Of a stretch of 50,845 bases of DNA, positions 20,482 to 30,112 are shown piece after piece. Source of the DNA: Afipia birgiae 34632 (GTDB taxonomy: Bacteria > Pseudomonadota > Alphaproteobacteria > Rhizobiales > Xanthobacteraceae); NCBI RefSeq assembly GCF_000308295.2, contig NZ_HG326654.1, positions 713,790-764,634 on the forward strand. The letters are read 5' to 3'. A model generated the notes under the pieces. That model was given only the letters and a program-made list of their open reading frames with translations, was not told the origin of the DNA and did no database searches. Each line of letters begins with the position of its first letter. Positions within the stretch are counted from its first letter, which is position 1. The position numbers and the translations under genes are program-made.

Positions 20482-20591
20482 GAGGTTCGTTTTCCCCTAA
20501 GCACTCGATCCACTCGCTGCAGCATGTGCGGCATCGAAAGATTTCGCCGGCTTGCAGTACGTCGTGGGTAGTCCAGTTTAGGAGAAATAAT

Positions 20592-21335
20592 GTGACGCGT
20601 ATCTTGCTTGTTGCCCAGGAGACCGGTGGCGTCGGTAAATCGATGCTCGCCCGAGGCGTAGCCGAAGCGATCCCCGACGCCCCGATACTTGAAATCGAGT
20701 CGACGCAGCGAATTCTCGAATACGACCACGGGAACACCAAGGGGAGCAAGCGTGTTGCTCACTTTCAGGTGCGCGCGGATCGGGCTTCGATCGACCGGAC
20801 CGGCGGCCAGGCCGCACGCGCCGAGTTCGATGCTGTTATCAATGCGATGGTCGCCGTTACCGTGCCCTCGATCGTCGACATCGGCGCTAATACTGCGGGC
20901 TCGTTGCTGGCTTCTTTCGACGACGAATTTGTCGGCGGTCTCGCCGAAATGGGCATCGAAATCGGCGTATTGGTGGTGGTCACGTCGGATGCCAGCGCGC
21001 TGACCGAAGGTGCAAAGCTGCTGGCGCAGTCGAGACGCTGGACAACCGCTCGCTTCGCGGTTGAGAATAGGTTGCGCGGTAATGTCGATCCCGCAATGCT
21101 GAAAAAGGTCGCGGGCGATGCTGAGATCACCACGCTGGCGAAGTGGGAATTTGAGCCGCGGACCGTCGGCTTCCTCCAGGCAACGGGTCTCTACGCCATT
21201 CCCGGACTCAAGACCTCCGATTTCCAGAAGGAATACGGATTCAGCGAAGCGCGGCGGATGGTCAGTGACCTCAAGGGCTTCCGCCTCGCGGTCATGGAAG
21301 CGGTCCACCCGGCGGCCGTGTGGCTCGTGTCATGA
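20592..21335 (+). CDS. ParA-like P-loop ATPase of the transfer operon
   Basis: A 247-residue protein starting at GTG 20592, fixed by an AGGAGA site at 20580-20585 and by the family start TRILLVAQETGGVGKSMLAR. That sequence is a deviant Walker A of the ParA/MinD class. A second motif is PSIVDIGANTAGSLLASF; DVVVV-like strands follow (IGVLVVVTSDASALTEGAKL). Related ATPases stand before traG-like genes in rhizobial plasmids and elements and are thought to assist transfer or DNA positioning. Here the signature Lys at the start of Walker A is replaced (QETGGVGKS), so the exact class is uncertain. The stop overlaps the next ATG (ATGA). Confidence 0.75.
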   Translation: MTRILLVAQETGGVGKSMLARGVAEAIPDAPILEIESTQRILEYDHGNTKGSKRVAHFQVRADRASIDRTGGQAARAEFDAVINAMVAVTVPSIVDIGANTAGSLLASFDDEFVGGLAEMGIEIGVLVVVTSDASALTEGAKLLAQSRRWTTARFAVENRLRGNVDPAMLKKVAGDAEITTLAKWEFEPRTVGFLQATGLYAIPGLKTSDFQKEYGFSEARRMVSDLKGFRLAVMEAVHPAAVWLVS

Positions 21336-21910
21336 GCAAGCGCCTCGCAACCTTGACCAAGCGGTTCGTCGACGCGAGGGCTGACGTTGACGCGTCGAAG
21401 CGCGAGCTCCGCGAGGCCAGCGCGCGGAAACTCGCCAAGCTTCAAGCCCTGCCGGACCCGGCAGCGCGACTGGCGGGATTGAAGGATCCCGCCTTGACTC
21501 CCTACGATCGCGACCGCCTGGAGCAAACGGTCGCAAACCTCCTGCCACGTCGCCGGGTTAGGGTCCCGCGCTCGCTCGCCGACACGATGCATGCCGGCCT
21601 TCGTCACGCTCGCTACCGTTGGCGGGGCTTGGTGTTGCTCGGCTTGATCTCGATTCCCGTCATGGTGATCGCAGCGGTCGCGGCGTCCCGTACCGGCCAG
21701 TCCATGGGCATATTCAATAATAACTACAACATCTCCTGGACATTTGCTGATGGCCACACCGAGTCCATTCCCGTTCCTGCCGGCGCTGCGGTGGTCGTCG
21801 CGGGTCGCATGCCGAACGGTGATTTCCGGTTGCGGTACTGGAAGGCAAGCGATGGTTATGGCGTAGCGATCATCTCCCCGGAGACGCTCGCCCGCATCAC
21901 AAAATTCTAA
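21332..21910 (+). CDS. Membrane protein of the transfer operon (TraD-like position)
   Basis: A 192-residue protein with a basic, helical N-terminal half (MSKRLATLTKRFVDARADVD and LREASARKLAKLQALPDPAA), one clear membrane segment (WRGLVLLGLISIPVMVIAAV) and a short periplasmic domain. It overlaps the ParA-like gene by four bases and is followed after ~15 bases by the coupling protein. I do not recognise the family. The position suggests it works with the coupling protein at the membrane, perhaps as an adaptor. Confidence 0.65.
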   Translation: MSKRLATLTKRFVDARADVDASKRELREASARKLAKLQALPDPAARLAGLKDPALTPYDRDRLEQTVANLLPRRRVRVPRSLADTMHAGLRHARYRWRGLVLLGLISIPVMVIAAVAASRTGQSMGIFNNNYNISWTFADGHTESIPVPAGAAVVVAGRMPNGDFRLRYWKASDGYGVAIISPETLARITKF

Positions 21911-21925
21911 GTTCGGAGTAACAAC

Positions 21926-23560
21926 ATGTTCTGGAAAGTCTTCCTCCCCATCACCCTGGTGGCCTTCGCGTTCGGTTTTCCGGCAGCGGAGTTTGCCGTC
22001 CATGGCCTCGATATGTCGCTCTGGCCTGACGTCGCTCAGCGCCCCTCGGCATGGTTCTCCGTGATGGTCAAAACCTACGGCCTCGGATCGCTCTCGATCT
22101 ATCGCGATATGGCGGTCGGCCATACCAACTCGCTTGGGCCGACAGGCCCGCTTGCCGCCGCATGGATACTCGCGGGACCGCTGCTCGCTTTGATCGCGTG
22201 CTTCGTACCCAATTACGGGCCTCGACGCGACCCGAAGGGCACGCATGGAAACGCGCGATGGGCAACGCGTGGCGAGCGTGCAAGCATGCGGGTCGGCCTC
22301 GAGCTGGGGGTTGATCCGGACACTAGCCGCCCGATCCGGGTCTCGACGGAGAGTCATCTTATTACTGTTGCGCCACCGCGCACCGGTAAGACGAGCGGTC
22401 TTGTCATCCCGAATCTCGCCGCGCCGGAAAAGACGGCTTGGTTCGGACCGGCCGTGGTCATGGATCCCAAAGGGGAGATCTTTCGCGCGGTCGCTGCGCG
22501 CCGCCGGCAACTTGGCCGGACCGTGCGCTGCCTCGATCCGATCGGAATCGTCGGTGGCACGGACACGTGGAATCCGCTCGCGACGCTCAATCCCAACAAC
22601 GTCTTGCATCTCCAGCGCATTGCCCGCGCACTCCTCCCGGACCATGTGAGCGGCGAAGCGGTGTACTTTCAGAACAGGGCCGTCGACGTCATCGTCGGCG
22701 CCTTTCTTGTCGCATATTCCGTCAGGCAGGCGACGCCCGCGTACGTCTCATGGCTTCTCTCAGACGTCACCGAGTTCGAACGGCTTCTTAGTCCACTGGA
22801 GGGCGCCGCCGCCGCCACAGCAATGGCCGTCCTCAAGATGGATGCCAAAGGCCGCGATTCCATTTTGTCCACTGCTGCCCAAGCGTTCGGTTGGTGCGCC
22901 GACCCCAGATTGCAACACCTAACCGGCAAGAGCAGCTTTCGTCTATCCGATTTGGCCGTTGGGAACACTGATTTGTTCATCACGTTGCCGGTCGAAGATA
23001 TGACCACTCTCACCCCGCTGATGCGCTGGCTGCTTTGCGAATTATTCGCTGTTGTTCGGCGGCAGCGACCGCGCGAACCGGTCGTTTGTTTTATCGATGA
23101 AGCGGCAGCGCTCGGCAGGTTCGATGAACTCGTGGCCGTCGCTGGCGAGCTTCCCGGCCACAATCTGCGGCTTTGGACATTCTGGCAGGACCGAAGTCAG
23201 ATAATCCGAATTTATGGCGAAGACGGCGCAAGAACGCTTATGAACACTGCGGAGATCGCCACCTATTCCGATCTTCCCCAAATTGATCCCGACGAACGGG
23301 AGTTCATCTCGCGCGCGATCGGCGATTACACCACGATCGAATTCGTGGAAACTCGAGACGAACAGACCGGCAAGAAGTCCACGTCGTTTCAGCCGAAGGG
23401 CGTCCGCCTCTTGACCGGCGATGCCGTTGGCCAAATTCCGAGTTCTGACCACATCGTCTTCCCCAACAGCAAACGCTATCCCAAGCGACCGATGATCTTG
23501 CGCAAGACGATGCATAACGATTCCAGGTTCGCCAAATATGTGGTGTTAAGGCGCGAGTGA
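21926..23560 (+). CDS. traG: TraG/VirD4-type coupling protein
   Basis: A 544-residue type IV coupling protein, which brings the relaxase-DNA complex to a secretion channel. Two N-terminal membrane segments (about 5-25 and 75-95) precede an ATPase domain with Walker A PPRTGKTSGLVIPNL (from ~150) and Walker B PVVCFIDEAAALG (~385). Motifs MDPKGEIF, LDPIG and NTAEIATYSDLPQ follow the VirD4/TraG pattern. The C terminus is short. No type IV secretion genes are near, so it would serve a channel encoded elsewhere. It is the last gene of the rightward operon. Confidence 0.9.
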   Translation: MFWKVFLPITLVAFAFGFPAAEFAVHGLDMSLWPDVAQRPSAWFSVMVKTYGLGSLSIYRDMAVGHTNSLGPTGPLAAAWILAGPLLALIACFVPNYGPRRDPKGTHGNARWATRGERASMRVGLELGVDPDTSRPIRVSTESHLITVAPPRTGKTSGLVIPNLAAPEKTAWFGPAVVMDPKGEIFRAVAARRRQLGRTVRCLDPIGIVGGTDTWNPLATLNPNNVLHLQRIARALLPDHVSGEAVYFQNRAVDVIVGAFLVAYSVRQATPAYVSWLLSDVTEFERLLSPLEGAAAATAMAVLKMDAKGRDSILSTAAQAFGWCADPRLQHLTGKSSFRLSDLAVGNTDLFITLPVEDMTTLTPLMRWLLCELFAVVRRQRPREPVVCFIDEAAALGRFDELVAVAGELPGHNLRLWTFWQDRSQIIRIYGEDGARTLMNTAEIATYSDLPQIDPDEREFISRAIGDYTTIEFVETRDEQTGKKSTSFQPKGVRLLTGDAVGQIPSSDHIVFPNSKRYPKRPMILRKTMHNDSRFAKYVVLRRE

Positions 23561-23728
23561 ATGAGAGGATTCAATCGCAATGACGCAGAAGTCCGGCCAA
23601 CTGCCGCGACAAATCCAGCCTCATTTACAATTTCGGCTCGAGCGATATGGTTACCCTATCCGAACTCATCCAACCAGCTACCCACAGCAACCGTTACAAA
23701 TGGCCTATCTGCCGTGTAACGCCGCGCC

Positions 23729-24664
23729 TCATCCAGGCGCGGCTCCCTGTAGACCGTGCAGGTAGTCCGCAGCACGCTGCGCAAGCGCGGCGGCGTTGAA
23801 TATGGCACGCTTGTCGGATTTCAGAACGGTCAACCATGTGGCAAGGTAGGCTGCGTGATCGGGGCGAGGTTCGAGGGCGATCTTGAGATCGGCGCACAGG
23901 AACGCTGCACCAATCTCGGCGACGAGTTCTTCGCGGGCATAGGCATGATCGGCGAAGCGCTTACCGAGATCGCGATCGCAACGGTGTGCCGGCGATGTCC
24001 AGTGGATCAGTTCGTGCAATAAGGTTGCATAATATCCCTCTGCGGCCGTTGACGTCGGCGTATCCTGAAATTGCCGATAAGCTGGCATTTCGATGCGATC
24101 CAGCGAGGGAACGTAACATGCTCGGTTGCCCCTGTGCTGGATGTGCGCGCTTGTCGCGGTTACGAAGGCGTCGGCACGGTCAACGCGCCCTGAGACATCG
24201 ATCGCAGCGACCTCTGGAACGGTATTAGGCATGTACTGGAGGGGCAATCCATCGATCTGGTCGACGTTAAAGACCGTGTAGGCCCTGAGAAGCGGTACGG
24301 TCCGCATATTGTCTTCATCAGTCGAGGCGTCCTCGTTGGGAAGCTGGATTGGCTTGGCATAGACGATGGTGGTGCCGCGTTCGCCCTTTCGGATCTGTGC
24401 GCCGAGCGACTGTGCCTGGCGATAGGTCATCCAGGTGGAAGATGTGTAGCCGTGATCGGACGCTTCTGACCACAGAATGAGAATATTGATCCCGCGATAG
24501 GGAGTGCCGTCGTGACGCAACGGCCGGATAACACTGGATGCCGATGATGTAGTGGTCCAGGGTTTGGTCCACGGACGTGCCCCCTGTTCGAGGTCGCGGA
24601 TGATGGTGTCGGTGATGCGTTGATAAAAATCGGCGCGCGGGTTCGTGCTGATGCTCTGGGTCAT
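23729..24664 (-). CDS. ardC: ArdC-family antirestriction protein
   Basis: A 311-residue protein with two parts. The N-terminal ssDNA-binding domain is shown by YQRITDTIIRDLEQGARPW, PYRGINILILW and WMTYRQAQSLGAQIRKGERG. The C-terminal zincin-like metallopeptidase domain is shown by YYATLLHELIHWTSPAHR (HExxH) and the glutamate-rich EELVAEIGAAFLCADL. ArdC protects incoming single-stranded DNA from restriction during conjugation in known plasmids. The ATG at 24664 (MTQSIST) is preferred to one five codons upstream. It lies downstream of the DUF736 gene, in one leftward operon; both are frequent partners on conjugative elements. Confidence 0.88.
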   Translation of the reverse strand: MTQSISTNPRADFYQRITDTIIRDLEQGARPWTKPWTTTSSASSVIRPLRHDGTPYRGINILILWSEASDHGYTSSTWMTYRQAQSLGAQIRKGERGTTIVYAKPIQLPNEDASTDEDNMRTVPLLRAYTVFNVDQIDGLPLQYMPNTVPEVAAIDVSGRVDRADAFVTATSAHIQHRGNRACYVPSLDRIEMPAYRQFQDTPTSTAAEGYYATLLHELIHWTSPAHRCDRDLGKRFADHAYAREELVAEIGAAFLCADLKIALEPRPDHAAYLATWLTVLKSDKRAIFNAAALAQRAADYLHGLQGAAPG

Positions 24665-24731
24665 CGGCGTGGCTTTCAATGATGGGTTGAAGAGACCGGC
24701 GCGGCCGTCGGGCGACCGCGCCGTGCTGCGG

Positions 24732-25037
24732 TCAGTCGGCGCTGCGGCGCGACCAGATCAAGGAGTGGTTCTTGTCTTCGCCTTCGATCATGTTGGCGAA
24801 GATCGGCGCGGCAAATGAAGGATCGTCGAGTCGAACCGAGAGATATTCGCGGCCGTTCTGCGCGGTCTTCTTCCAGGCAGCCCCAAACTCGACGGCACCG
24901 GCGAGGATTCGATAGTCGGGAGCCTTGTCGCTCTCTTTCTCGGCCGGGACGAACTTGGCTTTGACGTTGAGGCTCAGCGTTTTCACCGCACCTGCAAATC
25001 CGTCGTCGCTCTTGGTGAAGGTTCCGATGGTCGCCAT
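24732..25037 (-). CDS. DUF736 family protein
   Basis: A 101-residue protein that fits DUF736 from end to end: [20 protein letters not shown], then [39 protein letters not shown] and a tail around [11 protein letters not shown]736 proteins are common on alphaproteobacterial plasmids and integrative elements, often beside ArdC and ParB genes; the function is unknown. A TTCTCC-type complement (GGAGAA) stands just before the ATG as ribosome binding site. It leads the leftward ardC operon. Confidence 0.88.
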   Translation of the reverse strand: MATIGTFTKSDDGFAGAVKTLSLNVKAKFVPAEKESDKAPDYRILAGAVEFGAAWKKTAQNGREYLSVRLDDPSFAAPIFANMIEGEDKNHSLIWSRRSAD

Positions 25038-25823
25038 GATCCATTCTCCTGTTTGCTGTCGGGCTCGCGTGATTGCAGCCTCGATGACGGTCCTTGCGCC
25101 GGGAGGCGATCGACCTGCACCGGGACGGCCGAAGCAAAGCGGAGGACGGCGGAGGGCTGGCTTTTTTGACTTGCGCGAGGAGCCAAGCGCAGCGCGGCGG
25201 GGAAAAAAGCCAGACGCCGCCGTTGCAGGGAAACGATCGGGGCCTTCGGCCCTTTACGTCTCGGCGATACCGTCCATCGTCAGAGGCTGCACACCTGCGT
25301 GACCGATCCGGGCAAACGGACGAATGATGGCGATCTGTATACCTTCATGATCGCGACAGGATGCTGGTGAGACGGGAGCGCGAGCACCGTCAAAGATCGG
25401 ACCTGCCGACACTCAGACAAGGCACCGCGACTGAGACTGAGGGGTGACGGCGATCAGGCCAGCCTGACCGGAGCTGCACATCGGCTGCGGATTCGTGGAC
25501 CAACTCGTCGGCTTATGATCACTGTCTGATGACACGATCGGGGGGCAACGAGAACGACTCGCACCCTTGGTCGGCAGTTTCAGCAACACCGGCATGCCGG
25601 CATCGCGGTCGTCCGACAGGCAGCCGGACACCCAAAATTGTGATGAGCCGATGCATCACATCAGCTTGCAAAAACCGCCGACTCAGCCGTAGATTTTGCA
25701 AAGGCTTCAGACACCTTCGACCTGTCGCCGGGTCAAACGTCCTTAAGACATTCCCTCACACCCCTGCATCTCATCCTGCGGGCTGCTGCGTAATCGGCGA
25801 ACGGCAATGCCCCATTCAGGAGG
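25038..25823. other. 785-base non-coding region of the element
   Basis: No gene is supported; the frames present overlap each other on both strands without good starts. It contains a strong inverted repeat, CTGGCTTTTTT (25157-25167) with AAAAAAGCCAG (25203-25213), inside a longer GC-rich pairing region. It lies between the divergent DUF736 and 25.8-kb genes and must contain their promoters. It could hold a transfer origin or a small RNA; I cannot tell which. Confidence 0.45.
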
Positions 25824-26581
25824 ATGCACATGTTTGTGCTTCGGATACCCGTCACACGATCTCACCTTGACGCCCTCAAGGGCGGTCTCACCAAGGTTTT
25901 GCCGGACGTAAAATCCTCGCACCGTGTCGAAGCCTTGGGACGCGGGCTTGGGTTTAGGACCTATGCGGCCTTGCGCGCGGCGGCTATCTCGCCGAACATG
26001 GCTTCGAGGTCGATCCCGCCCATCTCTATCGCGCAGCCGCCCAAGTCGCGATCAATGGCGTCCTCGACAAAATGCCGCGACTTTCGATCCACGGTATCGG
26101 TTTGGGGCGACCTCAACGCAATCAAGACAAGACCTGGGAGACCCCTCAGCAAAGTTACGCGAAATTCGTTGAACGGCGGCAGGAATGTCAGGGATTGCAT
26201 GCGGCCGAAGAATTTCTGTTGGCTCTGGCACTGCTATCTCGCGTCCAACCGACCAAGACCGTCACGTCAGGCAGCGGAAGCTATCGGCTGAAACACATCG
26301 CGGAGAATTATGCCTGCACCTACCCCGAGGGCGGCAAACTCGGACCGCGATCTGTGGCAAATGGCATGCTGATCGCCGCCGCCGTTCATATGGGCTTTAG
26401 GTACAAGACGCATGTCGACGACCTCGGCTACGACACGCTGAATGCAACGTTCAATATGTCGAAGCGATCGATCGACGATCTTGATTTTGAAATCCGACCC
26501 AATACCGGGTTCGCGCATGATCGAATTCGACGACAACAATTGAAGCGGGCAAGAGAGGTCTTTGCGTCTATGCGGCAATGA
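25824..26581 (+). pseudogene. Conserved plasmid-type hypothetical, frameshifted
   Basis: The first frame begins MHMFVLRIPVTRSHLDALKG and continues to FRTYAALRAA (about residue 53). The product then continues in a different frame as GYLAEHGFEVDPAHLYRAAA, and on to LQVLKRAREVFASMRQ-like C-terminal sequence at 26581. The phase change fits one missing base (or two extra) near 25975-25985. The rejoined product would have ~252 residues. The second half has SYRLKHIAENYACTYPEGGK and MSKRSIDDLDF. Such proteins occur on rhizobial plasmids; I know no function. A transcription terminator follows 70 bases later. Confidence 0.6.
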
Positions 26582-26650
26582 CGCAAAGCGGCGTCGAAAG
26601 CCGGAGAATGGGCTGCTACCATAACCACTGTTCTTCACAGGGCAAACGCG

Positions 26651-26685
26651 TCGACCGCGCGCGACAAGCGCGCGGTCGATTTTTT
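26651..26685. terminator. Bidirectional intrinsic terminator
   Basis: An 11-bp perfect stem TCGACCGCGCG (26651-26661) with CGCGCGGTCGA (26669-26679) and a run of six T on the plus strand. It lies between two converging genes. On the minus strand the A-rich/T-rich flank is weaker, so it mainly serves the plus strand. Confidence 0.85.
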
Positions 26686-26696
26686 GCGATTTCCAG

Positions 26697-28720
26697 CTAT
26701 TCGGCTGCGAGGTTGTAAGCGCCTTCGTCGGCCAACGACTCACCATTTTGGCTGATTTCAATGTCCAGCATGCTCCCGGCTATCGACGTGCGCATCACTG
26801 TCGGAAGCCAACCCGTCCCGGCAAGAAGGTGCTCGGCGGCTTCCGCCATCGCATCCTTCTTCATGCTGGCGATACGCTCGGCGGCCTCGACGCCAGCCGC
26901 CTCGCGAACGGCTGATATGATGCCGTCCTTGGTCACCCGCGCAAAGTAGCTCCGAGCGGCTGGTGACCAATGCTTGGTCATGTCGAGACCGACTGCGGTT
27001 GCAATGATGTCCGCCGTCGCCCACGCGCGGGGCTTCTTTTCCCAAGGCACTTTCACCGCGAATACCGTGAGCGCAGCACAGTGTGCAAACAGCGCCATCC
27101 GGCTGTCGTGGTCGAGCGCCACGACGAAATCCCAGAGATCGGATGGGAACTTCGGCAATTGCGCCGCCAATCGGTGATGACGATCCGCCAGCGCCTTGGC
27201 CGCTTCCGTGTCCTCGATTCCCTCTGCATGCGCCGCGAGCCCGGCACTGTTGGGACGGATATCGAGGCATGACACGTCTTGCCGGAAGAACGTCTGAGCT
27301 ACCATCGCATGGATGACAGCGATAAGGGCTATGTCCGGCTGCTCGCCAAGGGCGAGCCGCAGACCGAGCGTCCGATGCGCCGTCAGGTCGCGGATGAGAG
27401 TATCGGACAACAGCTTGCCTGTCGTCGCCTCGTCCTCCTTGTCGGCGGAATGAGGACAACCGTCCTCGCTGCCATGGATGGTGTCACCCTCCCCGGCCAT
27501 GCCGTCATCCTCATCGGTGCCATTATCATTCAGCAATTCGTCCTCGCGACGAATAAATCCTCGCTCGATCCTGAGCGATCCGTCATGGTTCAAGATCACG
27601 AACACGCCGGATCGAGCGATCACTTCCGGCGTGTAGACCAAGCGTTGGGCCTCTAGCCGCTCTATCTCGGCTTCGAGTTCACCAAACCGCTCATCCACGT
27701 CGTCAGAGAGTTCTTCCGCGCTCTCATGTTGTTCCGAAAGCGTAGCGAATTCCGCCTGCGCCACTTCATATGCCGCCGTATCTTCCGGCGATAGTTCGAC
27801 CGTGTCCGGATAGGCCCGCCGCAGCCCGTGCGAATGAGGATAGTCAAGAAAGGCTTCCGCCCATTTCCAGCCCTCCGTCTCCGCGACAGCAACGGCGATG
27901 CCCTCCAGCTTTTCTTTTCCTTGGTGAGCCGGTCCAGAAGGACGACATCCTCCAGATATCCGTCCTGATCTTCGGAGAATAAATCTCGCAAGATCGTGCC
28001 GCCTGCCGCTTCATAGGCCTCCAACCCGACAAAGCGCGCTCGGCGATCCCGCGCCGAAATGTTGGCCTCCGTCAGCAACCGACGGATCGCGTACGGCTCG
28101 CGGTTGTGGCTGAGGCGTTCGAAGGCAGCCTCCTGCCGCTCACGATCTTCGGTGATCGCAAACGCCATCAATTGCTCCAACGTCAGACCGCCATCGCGAT
28201 AGATTTGCATCAGGTTTGGCGAGACCGAACCAAGCCGCAATCGCTGGCGCACGACATGGGCGGTCACACCGAAGCGCGCCGCGATTTCTTCCGCACCATA
28301 TCCCTTTTCTTCGGCGAGATATGTGAACACCTCGAACTGGTCTGCCGGATGCATGTCGGTGCGAGTGACATTTTCGTCGAGGCTGATTTCTCGCGGGTCG
28401 TTCGCGGTGTCGAGAACGCAGCGGATCGGCTCCGATTTCTTGATCTGCTTGCGTTTGGCGCGCAACAACTGCGCCAGACGCCGCCCCTCGCCGACGGTGA
28501 CGAGATAACAGCCGGTTTCGACGCCTTCGGCATCGACCTCGGGTTCGACCACAAGATTTTGCAGCATTCCCTTCGCCGCGATGCTCCCCGCCAACGCCTC
28601 GATGGCGGCTTCGCCATGCGGCATCTTGCGGGCGTTCTTCGGCGACTTTTTGAGCTTGCTGAGCGGGACGAAGATTTCCATCCCGTTCTTAGCAACGGTT
28701 TCTGCTTGCTTGGCCGACAT
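26697..28720 (-). pseudogene. Large ParB-like partition/regulatory protein, 5-bp frameshift
   Basis: The N-terminal 350 residues contain a ParB/Sulfiredoxin domain (FVPLSKLKKSPKNARKMPHG, LVTVGEGRRLAQLLRAKRKQ, then NVTRTDMHPADQFEVF) and a ParB helix-turn-helix (EEIAARFGVTAHVVRQRLRL). After LTKEK the frame is lost. The family sequence goes on as KLEGIAVAVAETEGWKW in another frame and runs to 26697. The cause is a tandem copy of five bases, AAAAG twice (27909-27918, minus strand). Removing one copy restores a 672-residue protein, exactly in phase. Such long ParB proteins sit on alphaproteobacterial plasmids and elements. AAAGGAG precedes the ATG. Confidence 0.85.
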
Positions 28721-29230
28721 ATTGATCTCCTTTCAGCTTCATGGGCGCAGAGCGCACCTCGCGCCTGCGCCCCTGCCCGTCGGCGAGACCGGGGTAGCAA
28801 GGGCAAGGGCGGCCGGGGCGGAGGGGGATCGCCCGGCCTGCACAAGCTTGTTCGGTTGTGAGCTTTCCGATCTTGTGGTCCGCGCGGAAGGTCGGGGAGA
28901 CCGCCCCGGCCGGTCCCGGCTCTGCCGGGACTTCACCCTTGCCGGCGCGAGGGCGGAGCCCTTCCATGTCCTTTTGCAAGTAAAAAGATGTGCAAGGACT
29001 CTCGCCGTGCCGAAGGCACGGCGGCAGAGAACTCTTCTTTCCTGTTGGGTCGGGGGCGAAGCGCCGATGGCGACGGTCGATCAATCTTCCATTCGCGGGT
29101 TGGATACCGCATGAACGCTTTTCGTCGCGGCCTACCTCTGACTTAGCACGGGCATCGGATTGAACCGGCCCACTGGGCTCTCGAGGATTGCCTGACCTTG
29201 CGCTCCGCCCCCGGCCGAACAGGTCGGCGG
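28721..29230. other. GC-rich non-coding region with hairpins upstream of parB-like gene
   Basis: No supported gene. Hairpins seen include CGCCGTGCC / GGCACGGCG (29005-29026 region) with a three-base loop, and GTCCTT / AAGGAC around TTGCA / TGCA (28970-29000 region). It borders the partition-type gene, a place where centromere-like sites or antisense RNAs occur on plasmids, but no repeated ParB-site array is evident. Confidence 0.4.
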
Positions 29231-29232
29231 AT

Positions 29233-30060
29233 TTACACCATAGGCATCGGCGGCCTCACAGTCTGACCGATGGCCCAGACGAAGCCACTGAGTTCGCGGG
29301 CGATCGCGGTGACGACCACGGTGGGCTTCTTGCCGGCGGCTGCGAGCTTGCGATAGCGGCCGCAGAGACGAACCTGCGCCTTCCATGCAATGTCCCTTAC
29401 CGGCTTCGGCTGGCGCTCCACAACGTCGGTCTTGCCCGACGAGACGCGCGGCTGATAGCGATAGCTCCAGGCGGCTTCTACCAGCATGCGGCGAGCCTCG
29501 CCGTTGCCAGCTCGGGTGATTCCGCCACGCCGGATGCGGCTGCCGCTCGATTGCTCAGACGGTACCAGGCCGAGATAGGCCATGAGTTGGCGAGGAGACT
29601 CGAAGCGGCCGAGATCGCCCACGGCCGCCACGAAAATTACCGATGAGATCAAGTCAATACCGCGGACGGTTCGCAGTGCCTCAACCAACTGCGCCATCGA
29701 CCAGTCCTACAACATCGACGATATCCGCGCCTCGAGCTGATCGCGCCGACCCTAGTCGGACCATACCGCTTCAACATAATCCTGGAATACAATCTGGTGG
29801 GTGGTTTGCTCGAATGCTTGGGTCGCAAGCCAGCGCCGGTGACGCAGAGTCCAGTTCTTCTTACCTGGGCCGTAGCTCCGGCCACGACGGAGCAAGAAGG
29901 CGAGACACTGCTGACGAGCCCGCATCAGCTGCATGACGGCATCCATACGGGCGCGGACGAGATCGCGGATCGCCTCATGCACCGGATCAGGAACCCAGAC
30001 CGCCGTCAGGTCGCCGAAGCGATGCTGCAGGGCCAGCTTCTGGGAATCCATCCGACACGG
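29233..30060 (-). pseudogene. Truncated, frameshifted IS110/IS1111-type transposase
   Basis: Two frames hold consecutive parts of one transposase. The upstream part (from ~30055) reads SQKLALQHRFGDLTAVWVPD, VRARMDAVMQLMRARQQCLA and FLLRRGRSYGPGKKNWTL. After a frame break near 29750-29700 the second part reads LVEALRTVRGIDLISSVIFV, RFESPRQLMAYLGLVPSEQ, RIRRGGITRAGNGEARRMLV and AIARELSGFVWAIGQ. The N-terminal ~90 residues with the first DEDD residues are missing. It is from a different IS110 branch than the tandem copies at 17-19 kb. It is a dead remnant, next to the 3' end of the DUF3846 gene. Confidence 0.82.
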
Positions 30061-30112
30061 TACGGTGCTAACAGTTGGAGAACCGATACACCGAATTGCG
30101 ATCCTTGCAACA

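Noticed and set aside
21191..22645. 484-codon minus-strand frame opposite the ParA/TraG genes
   Set aside because: Antisense shadow; spans the boundaries of three genes that are well supported on the plus strand.
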